Positions 8,544-18,942 are shown, counted from the first letter of the stretch. The stretch: DNA of 64,000 bases from Rhizobium sp. BT03 (GCF_030053155.1 NZ_CP125640.1:2617501-2681500), one strand, 5' to 3'. Numbers and translations are program-made. The notes: generated by a model from the sequence alone, not told the origin.

Positions 8544-9038
8544 TCAAACGTCATCGACGGTGAACGGCTTTCCGTTCGCCCATTCGGCCATCATCAGCCT
8601 TTGGGCGGCAGCGCGCGAGAAATTGAGCGTGACGGATTTGCGCGTCGCCGGCGCCATGCGGTGTTCCGGCGCCTCGCGAATCATGTGGGCGCCGTAGCCA
8701 TCCGACAGGAAAAGCCCGCACTCCTCGGGAAAGATGTCGAGCGGCACGCCCTCGTGAGTCGCGAAGAACAGCCGGTCGCAATGCAGCCTGTATTCCGGCC
8801 ATTTGCGATCTACCCTGAAGTCCTCGATCGACGTCTTGATTTCGATGATCCAGACCTCGCCTTTTTCCGAAACGGTGATCAAATCGGCGCGGCGGCCGCT
8901 GGCCAGCGGCAGTTCGGGCAGCACGGCGTGGCGCATTTCATGCAGCAAAATCTGCGTTCCCCGCCGCACCATCATGGCTCTGTCCGATTGCCGGCCATCG
9001 ATTAACGGATTGTTATTGTAAACGCTCAAAATCGTCAT
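8544..9038 (-). CDS. mmcB: MmcB-family DNA repair protein
   Basis: This is a cytoplasmic protein of 164 residues resembling the alphaproteobacterial MmcB family, associated with DNA-damage survival. The core has a nuclease-like fold: the motif ELPLASGRRADL followed by EVWIIEIKTS gives the D...E.K pattern of restriction-type nucleases. Catalysis is not proven by sequence alone. The ATG at 9038 has no good ribosome site. A later methionine (residue 21 or 22) is possible, but the conserved block begins soon after it. It faces away from the L,D-transpeptidase gene, with a shared 180-base upstream region. Confidence 0.8.
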   Translation of the reverse strand: MTILSVYNNNPLIDGRQSDRAMMVRRGTQILLHEMRHAVLPELPLASGRRADLITVSEKGEVWIIEIKTSIEDFRVDRKWPEYRLHCDRLFFATHEGVPLDIFPEECGLFLSDGYGAHMIREAPEHRMAPATRKSVTLNFSRAAAQRLMMAEWANGKPFTVDDV

Positions 9039-9217
9039 GGATAACCATCCGAGGGGCTGGCGTGTTGTTGCAAAAAAACCATGCGCTTTTAATTTGCGCG
9101 GCAGACGGATTTGTCGCGCTGCAGTAGCCTTGCAAAGCGCAAGTTAATCGAAAATAAACCATAATCAACGATGGTCGAAAGACTGTTCTCCTTGCCCCAA
9201 CACTTCAAGAGTCATCT

Positions 9218-9901
9218 ATGCGCATCCGCAATGCATTCCCTGTATTTGGCCTGCTGACAACGCTCGCACTGGCCGGTTGCTCCTCGACCTCAGACAGCGC
9301 ATCCGTCGACGACAAGGGCGCAGGCCCGACCGTACAGACAGCCCAGATCTTCAACGACGCCTATGGCGTGACGAAGGATGCCGGATACTCTCTGCCGGCG
9401 ATCCCGATCGACAGGGTCAAGCCGCAGTTCCGCCGCCAGGTCGTCAGCTACCAGACCACGGAGCGTCCCGGAACGATCATCGTCAACACGCGCGAGCGCT
9501 TCCTCTATTACATCCTGGCCAACGGCAAGGCCATGCGCTACGGCATCGGCGTCGGCAAGCAGGGCTTCGCATGGGCCGGCACCGCCTACGTCGCCTGGAA
9601 GCAGGAATGGCCGACGTGGCATCCCCCGAAGGAAATGGCCGTTCGCCGCCCAGACGTCGCCAAGTATGTCGAAGACGGCATGGGTCCGGGCCTCAGCAAT
9701 CCGCTCGGCGCGCGCGCCATGTATCTCTTCAACGAGGACGGCAAGGACACGCTGTTCCGCCTGCACGGCACGCCGGAATGGGCTTCGATCGGCACTGCCG
9801 CTTCCTCGGGCTGCATTCGCCTGATGAACCAGGACGTGATCGACCTTTATAGCCGCGTCCGTCCCGGCAAGGGCACGTCCAAGGTCGTCGTCATCCAGTA
9901 A
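9218..9901 (+). CDS. L,D-transpeptidase (YkuD/ErfK family) lipoprotein
   Basis: This is a predicted periplasmic lipoprotein of 227 residues. A short hydrophobic signal ends in the lipobox LAGC with Cys21 as the lipid-attachment site. The YkuD catalytic domain shows RLHGTPEW followed by SSGCIRL, with His in the first motif and nucleophile Cys199 in the second. By family it makes 3-3 cross-links in peptidoglycan or attaches proteins to it. Rhizobiales rely strongly on such enzymes for polar growth and usually have many paralogues. The gene stands alone and is followed by a strong terminator. No Shine-Dalgarno match is obvious just upstream of the ATG. Confidence 0.9.
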   Translation: MRIRNAFPVFGLLTTLALAGCSSTSDSASVDDKGAGPTVQTAQIFNDAYGVTKDAGYSLPAIPIDRVKPQFRRQVVSYQTTERPGTIIVNTRERFLYYILANGKAMRYGIGVGKQGFAWAGTAYVAWKQEWPTWHPPKEMAVRRPDVAKYVEDGMGPGLSNPLGARAMYLFNEDGKDTLFRLHGTPEWASIGTAASSGCIRLMNQDVIDLYSRVRPGKGTSKVVVIQ

Positions 9902-9922
9902 GCTAGAGACCGAATTCGGTAT

Positions 9923-9961
9923 AAAAAAGGCCGCCGGACTGTCGTCCCGGCGGCCTTTTTC
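9923..9961. terminator. Bidirectional terminator between the L,D-transpeptidase and glcB genes
   Basis: GGCCGCCGG (9929-9937) pairs with CCGGCGGCC (9947-9955), flanked by six A residues on the left and a run of T residues on the right. It therefore works for both convergent genes. Confidence 0.88.
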
Positions 9962-9978
9962 TGTTCTCAACTATGCTC

Positions 9979-12150
9979 TCAACCGGCCGGCTTCGCCTTG
10001 AGCTCGAGGCGGCGGCGGTGAAGCACTGGCTCGGTATAGCCGTTCGGCTGCTCCCTGCCCTTCAAGACGAGATCGAGAGCGGCCTGGAAGGCGATCGAGC
10101 CGTCGAAATTGCCTGCCATCGGCCGATAGGCGGGGTCCGCCTCGTTCTGCCGGTCGACGACGGCGGCCATGCGCTTCATGGTTTCGGCGATCTGAGCCTC
10201 GCCGACCACCTTATGATGCAGCCAGTTCGCCATGTGCTGGGCCGAGATGCGCAATGTGGCGCGATCCTCCATCAGGCCGACATTGTTGATGTCAGGCACC
10301 TTCGAGCAACCGACGCCCTGATCCACCCAGCGCACGACGTAGCCGAGGATGCCCTGGGCATTGTTGTCGAGTTCGCGCTGGATTTCCTCCTGAGACCAGT
10401 TCGGCCGCACCGCAACCGGTACGGAGAGGATGTCGGAGAGCTTGGCGCGGGCCCGGTCCTTCAGTCCCTGCTGAACCCGGGCGACATTGACCCGGTGATA
10501 GTGGGTGGCGTGCAGGGTGGCCGCCGTCGGCGACGGTACCCAGGCGGTGTTGGCGCCGGCCTTCGGGTGGGCGATCTTCTGCTCCAGCATCGCCGCCATC
10601 AGATCCGGCATCGCCCACATGCCCTTGCCGATCTGGGCGTGGCCGGCAAGGCCGCATTCGAGGCCGATGTCGACGTTCCAGTTCTCATAGGCCGAAATCC
10701 AGGCTGCCTGGCGCATGTCGCCCTTGCGGATCATCGGGCCCGCTTCCATCGAGGTGTGGATTTCGTCGCCGGTGCGATCGAGGAAACCGGTATTGATGAA
10801 GACGACGCGCTCGCGGGCAGCGCGGATGCACTCCTTGAGATTGACCGTCGTGCGGCGCTCCTCATCCATGATGCCCATCTTGATGGTGTTGCGCGGCAGC
10901 CCAAGCGCGTCCTCGACCCGCGAAAAGATCTCGACGGCGAAGGCGACTTCTTCGGGCCCATGCATCTTCGGCTTGACCACATACATGGAGCCGGCGCGGG
11001 AATTCTTCCTCCGGCCGGCCGGGCCGATATCGTAAAGCGCGATCAGGCCCGTGATGACGGCATCCATGATGCCCTCCGGCACTTCATTGCCGTCCTTGTC
11101 GAGAATCGCCGGATTGGTCATCAGGTGGCCGACATTGCGCACCAGCATCAGCGAGCGGCGATGCACTTCGAAGGCGGTGCCATCCGGGCCCATATATTCC
11201 AGATCCGGGTTAAGCTTGCGGATGAAGCTCGCCCCGCCCTTTGCCACTTCCTCCTGCAGATCGCCCTTCATCAGGCCGAGCCAGTTGCTGTAGACGACGA
11301 CCTTGTCCTCGGCATCGACGGCGGCAATCGAATCCTCGCAGTCCATGATCGTGGTGATCGCCGATTCCAGCCAGACATCGGAGATGTGGGCTGGATCGGA
11401 CTTGCCGATGGCCGTCGTCGCATCGATGACGATCTCGATATGGATGCCATTGTTCTTCAGGAGAATATGCGTCGGGGCGGCGGCATCACCGCGATAGCCG
11501 GCAAAATGCCCGCCATCCCCAAGCGATATCTGTTCGCCATCGATCGATCGGAGGGCGAGCGCTCCATCCTTGACGGCGAAACTGCCGACATCCTTCCAGT
11601 GGCTGTCCTGCAGCGGCACCGATGTATCGAGGAAATCGCGCACCCAGGCGATGACCCTCTCGCCGCGTTTCGGGTTGTACCCCCCGCCCTTTTCGGCGCC
11701 GTCACTCTCCGGAATAGCGTCCGTGCCATAGAGCGCATCGTAGAGCGAGCCCCAGCGGGCATTGGCGGCGTTCAGTGCATAACGGGCGTTCATGACGGGA
11801 ACGACCAGCTGCGGGCCGGCGATCGAGGCAATCTCGGGGTCGACATTTTGAGTCGACACTTGGAAGTCCGATCCTTCAGGCAGGAGATAGCCGATGCCGC
11901 GCAGAAAGGATTGGTAGTCGTCCATATCCGCAGGCGCGCCGTGCCGGCGATACCAGTCGTCGATCTTGAGCTGCAGCTCGTCGCGTTTTGCCAGCAGCGC
12001 CCGATTCCTCGGAGCGAGGTCGTGGACGATCGCCGAAAAATCGGCAAAGAACTTGTCCGCATCGACCGCCAGGCCCGGCAAAACTTCCTGGACGAGAAAA
12101 TCATGAAGGACGGCTTCGACGGCAAGCCCGTTCTTATCAATGCGGCTCAT
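9979..12150 (-). CDS. glcB: Malate synthase G
   Basis: This is a cytoplasmic enzyme of 723 residues, the exact size class of isoform G. It condenses glyoxylate with acetyl-CoA to malate in the glyoxylate shunt or in glycolate use. Family blocks seen include [32 protein letters not shown] and [18 protein letters not shown], the last with the catalytic arginine region. Near the end, [10 protein letters not shown] contains the cysteine block of the family. The ATG at 12150 was chosen over one seven codons upstream because AGGGAG sits just before it. Upstream, between 12151 and the P450 stop, a TGACAG motif is repeated (plus strand CTGTCA around 12182-12196). No operon partner is evident. Confidence 0.95.
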   Translation of the reverse strand: MSRIDKNGLAVEAVLHDFLVQEVLPGLAVDADKFFADFSAIVHDLAPRNRALLAKRDELQLKIDDWYRRHGAPADMDDYQSFLRGIGYLLPEGSDFQVSTQNVDPEIASIAGPQLVVPVMNARYALNAANARWGSLYDALYGTDAIPESDGAEKGGGYNPKRGERVIAWVRDFLDTSVPLQDSHWKDVGSFAVKDGALALRSIDGEQISLGDGGHFAGYRGDAAAPTHILLKNNGIHIEIVIDATTAIGKSDPAHISDVWLESAITTIMDCEDSIAAVDAEDKVVVYSNWLGLMKGDLQEEVAKGGASFIRKLNPDLEYMGPDGTAFEVHRRSLMLVRNVGHLMTNPAILDKDGNEVPEGIMDAVITGLIALYDIGPAGRRKNSRAGSMYVVKPKMHGPEEVAFAVEIFSRVEDALGLPRNTIKMGIMDEERRTTVNLKECIRAARERVVFINTGFLDRTGDEIHTSMEAGPMIRKGDMRQAAWISAYENWNVDIGLECGLAGHAQIGKGMWAMPDLMAAMLEQKIAHPKAGANTAWVPSPTAATLHATHYHRVNVARVQQGLKDRARAKLSDILSVPVAVRPNWSQEEIQRELDNNAQGILGYVVRWVDQGVGCSKVPDINNVGLMEDRATLRISAQHMANWLHHKVVGEAQIAETMKRMAAVVDRQNEADPAYRPMAGNFDGSIAFQAALDLVLKGREQPNGYTEPVLHRRRLELKAKPAG

Positions 12151-12179
12151 GCGGCATTCTCCCTGCAACAACTGTCAAT

Positions 12180-12200
12180 GCTGTCAGTTTGCCCGGCTTT
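12180..12200. promoter_or_regulatory. Possible operator upstream of glcB
   Basis: On the minus strand the sequence AACTGACAGCATTGACAGTT contains two TGACAG copies nine bases apart and is close to an imperfect palindrome. It lies about 30 bases upstream of the glcB start. No known regulator is matched. Confidence 0.25.
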
Positions 12201-12240
12201 CATTCACAGTCAATTCCGCAATAATTCGAAAGATTTATGC

Positions 12241-13647
12241 TTATCGGGAAACTATGCGCGGCGTCACCCGCATCGGCAGGCCGTTCTGCGGCTGCGTCGT
12301 CAGCTTCTGCACCGGCCAGGGGTTGGTCTCATCGGTGGAATCGAAGCGATAGCGATGCATCAGGACGGCAAGGGCAATCACCGCCTCCTGAAGCGCAAAG
12401 GTGGCACCGATGCAGACACGCGGACCGGCGCCGAAAGGCAGGAACTGGAAGCGGCCGATAGAGCCGCGATTTTCGGGCAGGAAGCGCTCGGGCATATAGG
12501 CGCGCGGCCTGTCCCAATAGAGTTCGTGGCGATGTAGCGTCCAGGGCATGATCAGCACCGTGACCCCGGCCTCGAGCTCGACCCGCTCGCCCTTGGGGCT
12601 TATCCAGGAGTCGTCCGATATGGCGGCGCGATTGATGGATGGCGCTGGCGGATAGAGGCGCAACGTCTCCTCGAAGGCGGCGCGCGTCTGCGGCATCATG
12701 TCCAGCCATGCCACAGGTTCGGCCCCGGTGGCGAGCACCGCGTCGATTTCGGCCTCCATCGCCTCGCGGATATGCGGGCTGTTCGAGACGCAATAGAGCG
12801 TCCAGGCCAGTGCCCGTGCCGTGGTCTCATGCCCCGCGCCGATAAAGGTCAGGATATTGTCTTCGATTTCTTCCTTCGTCAGCCCGTCGGGGCCGGCCTG
12901 CTCCAGCAGAAGGGTCAGGAAATCTTCGGGTGCCGTGCCGCGATCGGCCTTCATCTTGGCCAGCCGCATATCCATCGTGTCGCGCACGATGGCGCGGAAC
13001 TTCTCCAGCACTTTCCGACCGCCGATGCGTGTCACACGTGGAACCCAGGACGGAGCGCGCATCAGATCCATCGGATCGACACGGCCCATGCGATGCAGGA
13101 GAGCATTGACGTCATCGGCGAAATGGCCGCTCGAAGTGACGATTTCACCTGAAAATAAGGTGTCGGCGAGGATCGCGAAGGTCAGCTCGGTCATGTCCGT
13201 GCTGATATCGAAAACGGCCCCCGCCTCGCCCGCACTCAGATATTTGCGAGCATAGTCTTCCGACTGGCGCAGCATCTGCCCGGCAAAACCCTGGGCATGG
13301 CGGGGCGTGAAAACCGGCGCCACCGCCTTGCGTGATCTTTTCCAGACAGGACCTTCGGCGGTGAGAAGACCGTCGCGGAGGATCGGACGCAGGACGAGCT
13401 GGCGCACATCCGACATGCGGTAATTATTGGCATTGTCGACCAGCACATGCTTGATCAGGCCGGGATCATTGACGATCAGCGTCCGCTGGCCGAAGAAATT
13501 GGTGCGGATCCAGGGCAGCGTGTAGGACGGTTCGCCCCAGAGCTCGAGCGGGTTGCGCAGGATGGTGCGGATGATTTCCAGCCGGCTCGGCGGCACGGTG
13601 CGCGGCAACGGCGCCGGCGGAACGAAGGGATCAGGACGCATGTCCAT
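12241..13647 (-). CDS. Cytochrome P450
   Basis: This is a soluble P450 monooxygenase of 468 residues. The I-helix oxygen-activation motif reads AGHETTA, the K-helix ExxR is EETLR, a PERF-like motif appears as MPERFLPE, and the haem-binding loop is FLPFGAGPRVCIG with the axial cysteine. There is no membrane anchor, so it would need a separate ferredoxin or flavoprotein, and none is encoded nearby. The length and the HRHELYWDRP segment resemble the CYP group related to fatty-acid hydroxylases, but the substrate cannot be deduced. It lies 48 bases downstream of the DUF1402 gene on the same strand. Confidence 0.92.
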   Translation of the reverse strand: MDMRPDPFVPPAPLPRTVPPSRLEIIRTILRNPLELWGEPSYTLPWIRTNFFGQRTLIVNDPGLIKHVLVDNANNYRMSDVRQLVLRPILRDGLLTAEGPVWKRSRKAVAPVFTPRHAQGFAGQMLRQSEDYARKYLSAGEAGAVFDISTDMTELTFAILADTLFSGEIVTSSGHFADDVNALLHRMGRVDPMDLMRAPSWVPRVTRIGGRKVLEKFRAIVRDTMDMRLAKMKADRGTAPEDFLTLLLEQAGPDGLTKEEIEDNILTFIGAGHETTARALAWTLYCVSNSPHIREAMEAEIDAVLATGAEPVAWLDMMPQTRAAFEETLRLYPPAPSINRAAISDDSWISPKGERVELEAGVTVLIMPWTLHRHELYWDRPRAYMPERFLPENRGSIGRFQFLPFGAGPRVCIGATFALQEAVIALAVLMHRYRFDSTDETNPWPVQKLTTQPQNGLPMRVTPRIVSR

Positions 13648-13695
13648 CGGAAAAGCCTTTCGGGGAAGATCGACGCCTTCCCGTCAGGCTTGAAG

Positions 13696-14643
13696 CTAGA
13701 GCAGGCCCTTGAGTTCGTCCAGCTTGTCGTTGATCAGCCAGCCGTAATAATTCTCTTCCGGCCAGACGGCCGTGCCGGAAGCACGGTTTTTCGCAGCAAG
13801 GGCTGCTGCGCGCTGGCGCGAGTTGCCGACATTATAAAGCGTCGCGGTCAGGCCTGGATTGCCCGAAATATCCATGCCGGCAATCTCCTTGTAATCGTCG
13901 ATCGACCGGCGGATCGAGGCGGCGACGAAGGCGAGCGAGATATCGGGATCCATGATCGCCCTGTAGACGGCGCCGGCATTCTTCTCGTTCAGCTTCGGAT
14001 AACCGGAGACGCGGGACACGAGATCGGAGAGCATCAGCGCCGTCAGCGGATTGACCTGGCCGAGGCCGAAGGTCTGGCCGGCATAGAAGGGCTGGAAGAA
14101 GACCGCGCTGAAGCGGTTGTTGGGGAAGCTCTTGCCACCCACCGTCTTGCCGCGGAAATCGCTTTCCCAGACATCCTCGCGGCAGGACCAGAGCGTGTAG
14201 GAATCGCTCTTGGCCTTGCATTCGGCAAATTGCGGCCGCGCCACGAAATCGTCGACGTTTTCGCCGTCGTAGGCGAAACGGAAGCTTTCTCCGGCATAGG
14301 AAGCGGCCTTGACATAATAGGCCTGCAGCCGGTCATAGGCGTCGACATTATAGGTGTGTTCGCCGACGATCGCGCCGACGACATGGATGGGATTGATGCC
14401 GTAAGCGCTGGAGACCTTGCGAATCTTGCCCATCAGCTCGCGATCGGTCGCCAAGAGCTCGTGGACTTTTTCATATTTCAGATCGAAGCTGCTCTTGGTT
14501 CCCTTGGTGCGCCTGACGGACGCGCCCGGAATATCGGGCTGCTCGGCATGACGGTTGCCGGCCGGCACCGTCTGCATGGCGAAGGCAGGCGCCGAATTCA
14601 CCAGGGCAGCGGCAATCAAAAGGCTTGTCAAAAGGCGTCGCAC
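13696..14643 (-). CDS. DUF1402 family exported protein
   Basis: This protein of 315 residues has a clear signal peptide (MRRLLTSLLIAAALVNSAPAFA), so it is expected in the periplasm. It resembles the DUF1402 family, found mainly in Rhizobiales. The segment GAIVGEHTYNVDAYDRLQAYY and the later GQTFGLGQVNPLTAL are reminiscent of lysozyme-like (transglycosylase) folds, where a Glu precedes a GLxQ motif. That resemblance is my inference, not an established function. The gene could be transcribed with the downstream P450 gene, but nothing links them functionally. Confidence 0.8.
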   Translation of the reverse strand: MRRLLTSLLIAAALVNSAPAFAMQTVPAGNRHAEQPDIPGASVRRTKGTKSSFDLKYEKVHELLATDRELMGKIRKVSSAYGINPIHVVGAIVGEHTYNVDAYDRLQAYYVKAASYAGESFRFAYDGENVDDFVARPQFAECKAKSDSYTLWSCREDVWESDFRGKTVGGKSFPNNRFSAVFFQPFYAGQTFGLGQVNPLTALMLSDLVSRVSGYPKLNEKNAGAVYRAIMDPDISLAFVAASIRRSIDDYKEIAGMDISGNPGLTATLYNVGNSRQRAAALAAKNRASGTAVWPEENYYGWLINDKLDELKGLL

Positions 14644-14728
14644 GATCCGCTATCCCGTCCCGTTCCATCGTCCTGTTTGCGATGCGGCTGACTGGACCAG
14701 AATCTTGGCCGAATAAAGCCGGAGCGGA

Positions 14729-14765
14729 AAACAAAACGGGCCTTCACTAAAAAGTAAAAGGCCCG
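14729..14765 (-). terminator. Terminator of the hslVU operon
   Basis: Plus-strand CGGGCCTT (14737-14744) pairs with AAGGCCCG (14758-14765). Read on the minus strand, the hairpin is followed by GTTTTGTTTT, giving a Rho-independent terminator downstream of hslU. Confidence 0.75.
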
Positions 14766-14833
14766 CTGTCGAGGATAGAGTTCGTCACAATCCGGCATTC
14801 ACATCGGGAAAGACACGGACCGGTGCGCCGATA

Positions 14834-16141
14834 TCACAGAATGAAGCGCGAGAGATCGGTATTCTGGGCGAGATCGCCGACATGTTCGCGCACATAGGCG
14901 GCATCGATGGTGATGGCCGTGCCGCCGCGATCGGGCGCATTGTAGGAAATATCGTCCAGAACACGCTCCATCACCGTCTGCAGACGGCGGGCGCCGATGT
15001 TTTCGACGGAAGAGTTCAGATGCACGGCGACATCGGCGAGCGCATCGATCGCGTCGTCGGTGAATTCGAGGCTCAGGCTTTCGGTTTCCATCAGCGCGCG
15101 ATACTGGCGGATGAGGCTTGCTTCCGTCTCGGTCAGGATCCGGCGGAAGTCCTCCTTGTTCAGCGCACGCAATTCGACACGGATCGGCAGGCGGCCCTGC
15201 AGCTCCGGCAGAAGATCGGAGGGTTTGGAGACATGGAAGGCGCCCGACGCGATGAACAGGATATGGTCGGTCTTCACAGGCCCGTATTTGGTCGAGACCG
15301 TCGTGCCTTCGACGAGCGGCAGGAGATCGCGCTGGACACCTTCGCGCGAAACGCCGGCGCCCATGCCGCCGTCGCGGGCGGCGATCTTGTCGATTTCGTC
15401 GAGGAAGACGATGCCGTCATTCTCGGTGGAACGAACGGCCTCGCGCTGGATCACCTCGTTGTCGATCAGCTTGTCGGACTCATCGCGGATCAGGTCGGTA
15501 TAGGAGGCCTTGACCGTGGTGCGGACCTTCTTGGTGCGTCCGCCCATCGCCTTGCCGAACATCTCAGACAGGTTGAGCACGCCGATATTGGCGCCCGGCA
15601 TGCCGGGTATTTCGAAGCCGCCCATGCCGGAACCGGCATCGGCCACCTCGATGTCGATTTCCTTGTCGTCGAGTTCGCCATCCCTCAGCTTCTTGCGGAA
15701 GCTCTCTCGGGTGGCGGGCGATGCGGTGGTGCCGACCAGCGCATCGAGAACACGCTCCTCGGCGCTGACATGCGCCTTGGCCTGGACCTCGGTCCGTTTC
15801 TTCTCCCGCACCAGACCGATGCCGACCTCGACCAGATCGCGGATGATCTGCTCGACATCGCGGCCGACATAGCCGACTTCGGTGAATTTGGTGGCTTCCA
15901 CCTTGATGAAGGGCGCGCCGGCGAGTTTTGCCAGGCGGCGGGAGATCTCGGTCTTGCCGACACCGGTCGGGCCGATCATCAGGATGTTCTTCGGCATCAC
16001 TTCGTCGCGCAGGCTCGGGTCCAGCTGCTGGCGGCGCCAGCGGTTGCGCAGCGCAATCGCAACGGCGCGTTTGGCGTCATGCTGGCCGATAATGTAGCGG
16101 TCGAGTTCGGAAACGATCTCGCGGGGGGAAAAAGTCGTCAT
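14834..16141 (-). CDS. hslU: HslU, ATPase subunit of the HslUV protease
   Basis: This is an AAA+ unfoldase of 435 residues that feeds substrates to the HslV peptidase in the cytoplasm. Walker A is GPTGVGKT at residues 57-64, and the pore motif is visible as GYVGRDVE. Walker B lies in [12 protein letters not shown], and the sensor region is [14 protein letters not shown]. The C-terminal tail ends in DLSRFIL, matching the conserved tail that inserts into HslV. It follows hslV by 93 bases, and a terminator lies just beyond its stop. Confidence 0.97.
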   Translation of the reverse strand: MTTFSPREIVSELDRYIIGQHDAKRAVAIALRNRWRRQQLDPSLRDEVMPKNILMIGPTGVGKTEISRRLAKLAGAPFIKVEATKFTEVGYVGRDVEQIIRDLVEVGIGLVREKKRTEVQAKAHVSAEERVLDALVGTTASPATRESFRKKLRDGELDDKEIDIEVADAGSGMGGFEIPGMPGANIGVLNLSEMFGKAMGGRTKKVRTTVKASYTDLIRDESDKLIDNEVIQREAVRSTENDGIVFLDEIDKIAARDGGMGAGVSREGVQRDLLPLVEGTTVSTKYGPVKTDHILFIASGAFHVSKPSDLLPELQGRLPIRVELRALNKEDFRRILTETEASLIRQYRALMETESLSLEFTDDAIDALADVAVHLNSSVENIGARRLQTVMERVLDDISYNAPDRGGTAITIDAAYVREHVGDLAQNTDLSRFIL

Positions 16142-16234
16142 TGCGTGTCATTCTCCTGGCGGTCCGGGGCCATCAACAGCACCCGGCCGCAATTCCTCTT
16201 TGTTCGCCGCGGCAGCGGCCGGAAGGCCTGATGG

Positions 16235-16762
16235 TCAGCCTTCGACATCCAGCGTTTCCACCACGATATTGTGGTTCGTGTAGACGCAGATGTCGGCGGC
16301 GATTTCGAGGGCGCGGCGCGCGATCTCTTCGGCCGATTTGTCGGTATCCATGAGCGCGCGGGCGGCGGCGAAGGCAAAATTGCCGCCCGAACCGATCGCC
16401 GTCGTGCCATGCTCGGGCTCCAGGACGTCGCCATTGCCGGTGATCGCCAGCGTGATCGACTTGTCGGCGACGAGCATCATGGCTTCGAGATTACGCAGGT
16501 ATTTGTCGGTGCGCCAGTCCTTGGCGAGTTCGACGGCGGCGCGCATCAGCTGACCGGGATATTGCTCCAGCTTCTTTTCAAGCCTTTCGAGCAGGGTGAA
16601 GGCATCGGCGGTGGCGCCGGCGAAACCGGCGATCACCTCGCCCTTGCCGATGCGGCGCACCTTGCGGGCATTGCCCTTCATGACGGTCTGGCCGAGGCTC
16701 ACCTGGCCGTCGCCCGCCATCACCACCTTGCCGCCTTTTCGAACTGTAATGATCGTTGTCAT
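16235..16762 (-). CDS. hslV: HslV, peptidase subunit of the HslUV protease
   Basis: This is a proteasome-like threonine protease of 175 residues. After removal of Met1, Thr2 ([11 protein letters not shown]) becomes the catalytic nucleophile. [10 protein letters not shown] and [12 protein letters not shown] are standard family blocks, and the C-terminus has [12 protein letters not shown]. The ATG at 16762 was chosen over an in-frame start seven codons upstream because family members begin with M-T-T and AGGTG lies just before it. It is the first gene of the hslVU operon, divergent from hisB across about 175 bases. Confidence 0.96.
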   Translation of the reverse strand: MTTIITVRKGGKVVMAGDGQVSLGQTVMKGNARKVRRIGKGEVIAGFAGATADAFTLLERLEKKLEQYPGQLMRAAVELAKDWRTDKYLRNLEAMMLVADKSITLAITGNGDVLEPEHGTTAIGSGGNFAFAAARALMDTDKSAEEIARRALEIAADICVYTNHNIVVETLDVEG

Positions 16763-16937
16763 CAAACACCTGTCTGCCCACAACGCGGGCTTTTACCTCG
16801 ACCGCACATCGGCCCTGTCGAGCCCTATGTAAGTGGGCCGGCGCCGTTTGCAAATGGGCGGGCTTTTCTCTTGCCCGGCTTCTGGATATTTGCCGATACG
16901 CCTGATAAGGAACGGCCTTATTCCGATGGAGGGCCAT

Positions 16938-17546
16938 ATGGCCGAGACCGCAGCAAGCCGCACGGGCAGCGTTTCCCGCAAGACCAACGAAACCTCGATT
17001 TCCGTCTCCGTCAATCTCGACGGCACCGGCAAATCGAAGATTTCGACCGGCGTCGGCTTCTTCGACCATATGCTCGACCAGCTTTCGCGGCATTCCCTGA
17101 TCGACATGGAGATCGAGGCCAAGGGCGACCTGCATATCGACGACCATCACACGGTCGAGGATACCGGCATCGCCATCGGCCAGGCGATCTCCAAGGCGCT
17201 CGGCGACCGGCGCGGCATCACCCGTTACGCCTCGATCGATCTCGCCATGGACGAGACGATGACCAAGGCCGCGGTCGATCTTTCCGGCCGGCCGTTCCTC
17301 GTCTGGAACGTCGCTTTCAGCGCGCCGAAGATCGGCACGTTCGATACCGAACTCGTTCGCGAATTCTTCCAGGCGCTCGCCCAGAATGCCGGCATCACCT
17401 TGCATATTCTCAACCATTATGGCGCTAACAATCACCATATTGCCGAGACATGCTTCAAGGCCGTCGCCCGCGCATTGCGCACGGCGACAGAGATCGATCC
17501 GAGACAGGCGGGCCGCGTTCCCTCGACCAAGGGCACGCTCGTCTGA
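16938..17546 (+). CDS. hisB: Imidazoleglycerol-phosphate dehydratase
   Basis: This cytoplasmic enzyme of 202 residues carries out the dehydration step of histidine synthesis. The manganese-binding motifs are visible as [24 protein letters not shown] and [11 protein letters not shown]. It is the monofunctional form, without a phosphatase domain. The ATG at 16938 is preceded by GGAGGG at 16928-16933. It is the first gene of a his cluster that runs to coaA. The next gene starts 22 bases downstream. Confidence 0.97.
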   Translation: MAETAASRTGSVSRKTNETSISVSVNLDGTGKSKISTGVGFFDHMLDQLSRHSLIDMEIEAKGDLHIDDHHTVEDTGIAIGQAISKALGDRRGITRYASIDLAMDETMTKAAVDLSGRPFLVWNVAFSAPKIGTFDTELVREFFQALAQNAGITLHILNHYGANNHHIAETCFKAVARALRTATEIDPRQAGRVPSTKGTLV

Positions 17547-17568
17547 GCCCCTCAAGGGAGCGGCGACA

Positions 17569-18054
17569 ATGACATCCAGCTATATCTTCCTGACACCGCC
17601 CGGCAGCGCAGGCACGCGCCTTGACGAGACGCGCGTGATCCGCGACGGCTTCACATGGCTCGGTCTGCTGTTTCCATGGGCCTGGCTGCTGGCCCATCGG
17701 CTGTGGTTATATGCGGCGGCCGCCTTTCTGCTGCAGGCGATCGGCGGCGCGCTGATGGACGAACCGGGTCTCTGGCCGGCGGGAGCGGCACTCACGCTGG
17801 GCGTGAACCTGCTGGTCGGCCTCGAGGGCCAGAATCTCCGCATCCGCAACCTCGCCGGCAAGGGCTGGAATGAAGACGCGCTCATTGCAGCCGATACGAT
17901 CGGCATTGCCGAGGACGTCTACTTCTCCGACAGGGCGGCGCAGCCCGACACCGACGCAGCCGCAGCACCGGATTGGGAGAACAAGGCCCGATCGAACGGC
18001 CCGCATGGCCAAGCGACATCGCTTGGTCTCTTTGGTTTTGATGGAGGACGCTGA
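17569..18054 (+). CDS. DUF2628-like small membrane protein in the his operon
   Basis: This is a predicted inner-membrane protein of 161 residues. Two or three hydrophobic stretches are visible (about residues 31-60 and 70-85), followed by the short motif [12 protein letters not shown] and a low-complexity Ala/Asp-rich tail. It resembles the DUF2628 family. It sits between hisB and hisH on the same strand, with the start preceded by AAGGGAG, and is therefore probably co-transcribed with histidine genes. No catalytic residues are visible and no role in histidine synthesis is known. Confidence 0.75.
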   Translation: MTSSYIFLTPPGSAGTRLDETRVIRDGFTWLGLLFPWAWLLAHRLWLYAAAAFLLQAIGGALMDEPGLWPAGAALTLGVNLLVGLEGQNLRIRNLAGKGWNEDALIAADTIGIAEDVYFSDRAAQPDTDAAAAPDWENKARSNGPHGQATSLGLFGFDGGR

Positions 18055-18056
18055 CG

Positions 18057-18707
18057 ATGCGCGTCGCGATTATCGACTATGGCTCGGGCAATCTGCGTTC
18101 GGCCACCAAGGCTTTCGAGCGGGCCGCCCGTGAGGCGGGCATCGATGCGCATATCGATCTCACCGACAGGGCCGAAAATGTTGCCGCCGCCGATCGTATC
18201 GTGCTTCCGGGTGTCGGCGCCTATGCCGATTGCCGGCGCGGCCTCGATGCCGTGCCCGGCATGGCCGAGGTGCTGATCGAGGCCGTCGAGAAGAAGGCGC
18301 GGCCGTTCCTCGGCATCTGCGTCGGCATGCAGCTGATGTCCTCGCGCGGCCTCGAAAAGACCGTGACGCACGGTTTTAACTGGATCCGCGGCGACGTCGT
18401 CGGGATGACGCCTAATGACCCTCAACTGAAGATCCCGCAGATCGGCTGGAACACGCTCGACCTGCAGCGCGACCACCCGGTCTTCAACGGCATTGCGACC
18501 GGCCCGGACGGGCTGCATGCCTATTTCGTGCATTCCTACCATCTTGCCGCCGAGAACGCCGACGATGTCATCGCAACCGTCGACTATGGCGGCGCGATGA
18601 CCGCTCTCGTCGGACGCGACAACATGGTGGGGGCACAGTTTCACCCGGAAAAGAGCCAAAAGCTCGGCTTGGCGCTGATCGCCAATTTCCTGCGCTGGAA
18701 CCCGTAA
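18057..18707 (+). CDS. hisH: Imidazole glycerol phosphate synthase, glutaminase subunit
   Basis: This is a class I glutamine amidotransferase of 216 residues that supplies ammonia to HisF. The nucleophile cysteine sits in FLGICVGMQ. The His-Glu pair sits in QFHPEKSQ, and the oxyanion strand region is LPGVGAY. The start at 18057 follows GGAGG by eight bases and lies two bases after the preceding stop. Its partner hisF is encoded three genes downstream in the same operon. Confidence 0.96.
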   Translation: MRVAIIDYGSGNLRSATKAFERAAREAGIDAHIDLTDRAENVAAADRIVLPGVGAYADCRRGLDAVPGMAEVLIEAVEKKARPFLGICVGMQLMSSRGLEKTVTHGFNWIRGDVVGMTPNDPQLKIPQIGWNTLDLQRDHPVFNGIATGPDGLHAYFVHSYHLAAENADDVIATVDYGGAMTALVGRDNMVGAQFHPEKSQKLGLALIANFLRWNP

Positions 18708-18759
18708 TACCTCAGCCTTATTTCTCCGTTATAGAAACAGCGGAACAGGAGTGCGCTCG

Positions 18760-18942
18760 ATGCCGGCTTCGCGGAAATCAGGCAAGGTGTCCTACACGCT
18801 GAGACCCTCCAGAGAAGGCCTGCCTCCCTTCTCGGACATCCGGCTTCCCGATGGAACGATCATCCGCCGCGTCGATGAGACCGTTCACAAAAGAGCGCTT
18901 TCCAATGCGGCCAAGGCGTTGAAAGAAAGGCTGGACCGATGA
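18760..18942 (+). CDS. Small hypothetical protein in the his operon
   Basis: This is a protein of 60 residues that I cannot assign. It is basic and polar with no membrane segment. The phrase LPDGTIIRRVDE suggests a small beta element, and the tail is a likely amphipathic helix ([16 protein letters not shown]). A GTG at 18751 could add three residues, but the ATG at 18760 follows ACAGGAG at good spacing. Its stop overlaps the next start (ATGA at 18939-18942), which argues that it is really translated. It lies between hisH and the following membrane-protein gene. Confidence 0.6.
   Translation: MPASRKSGKVSYTLRPSREGLPPFSDIRLPDGTIIRRVDETVHKRALSNAAKALKERLDR

Noticed and set aside
9973..12537. Long plus-strand open frame opposite glcB
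   Set aside because: It mirrors malate synthase and part of the P450 gene, has no family features, and is expected from high-GC codon bias.
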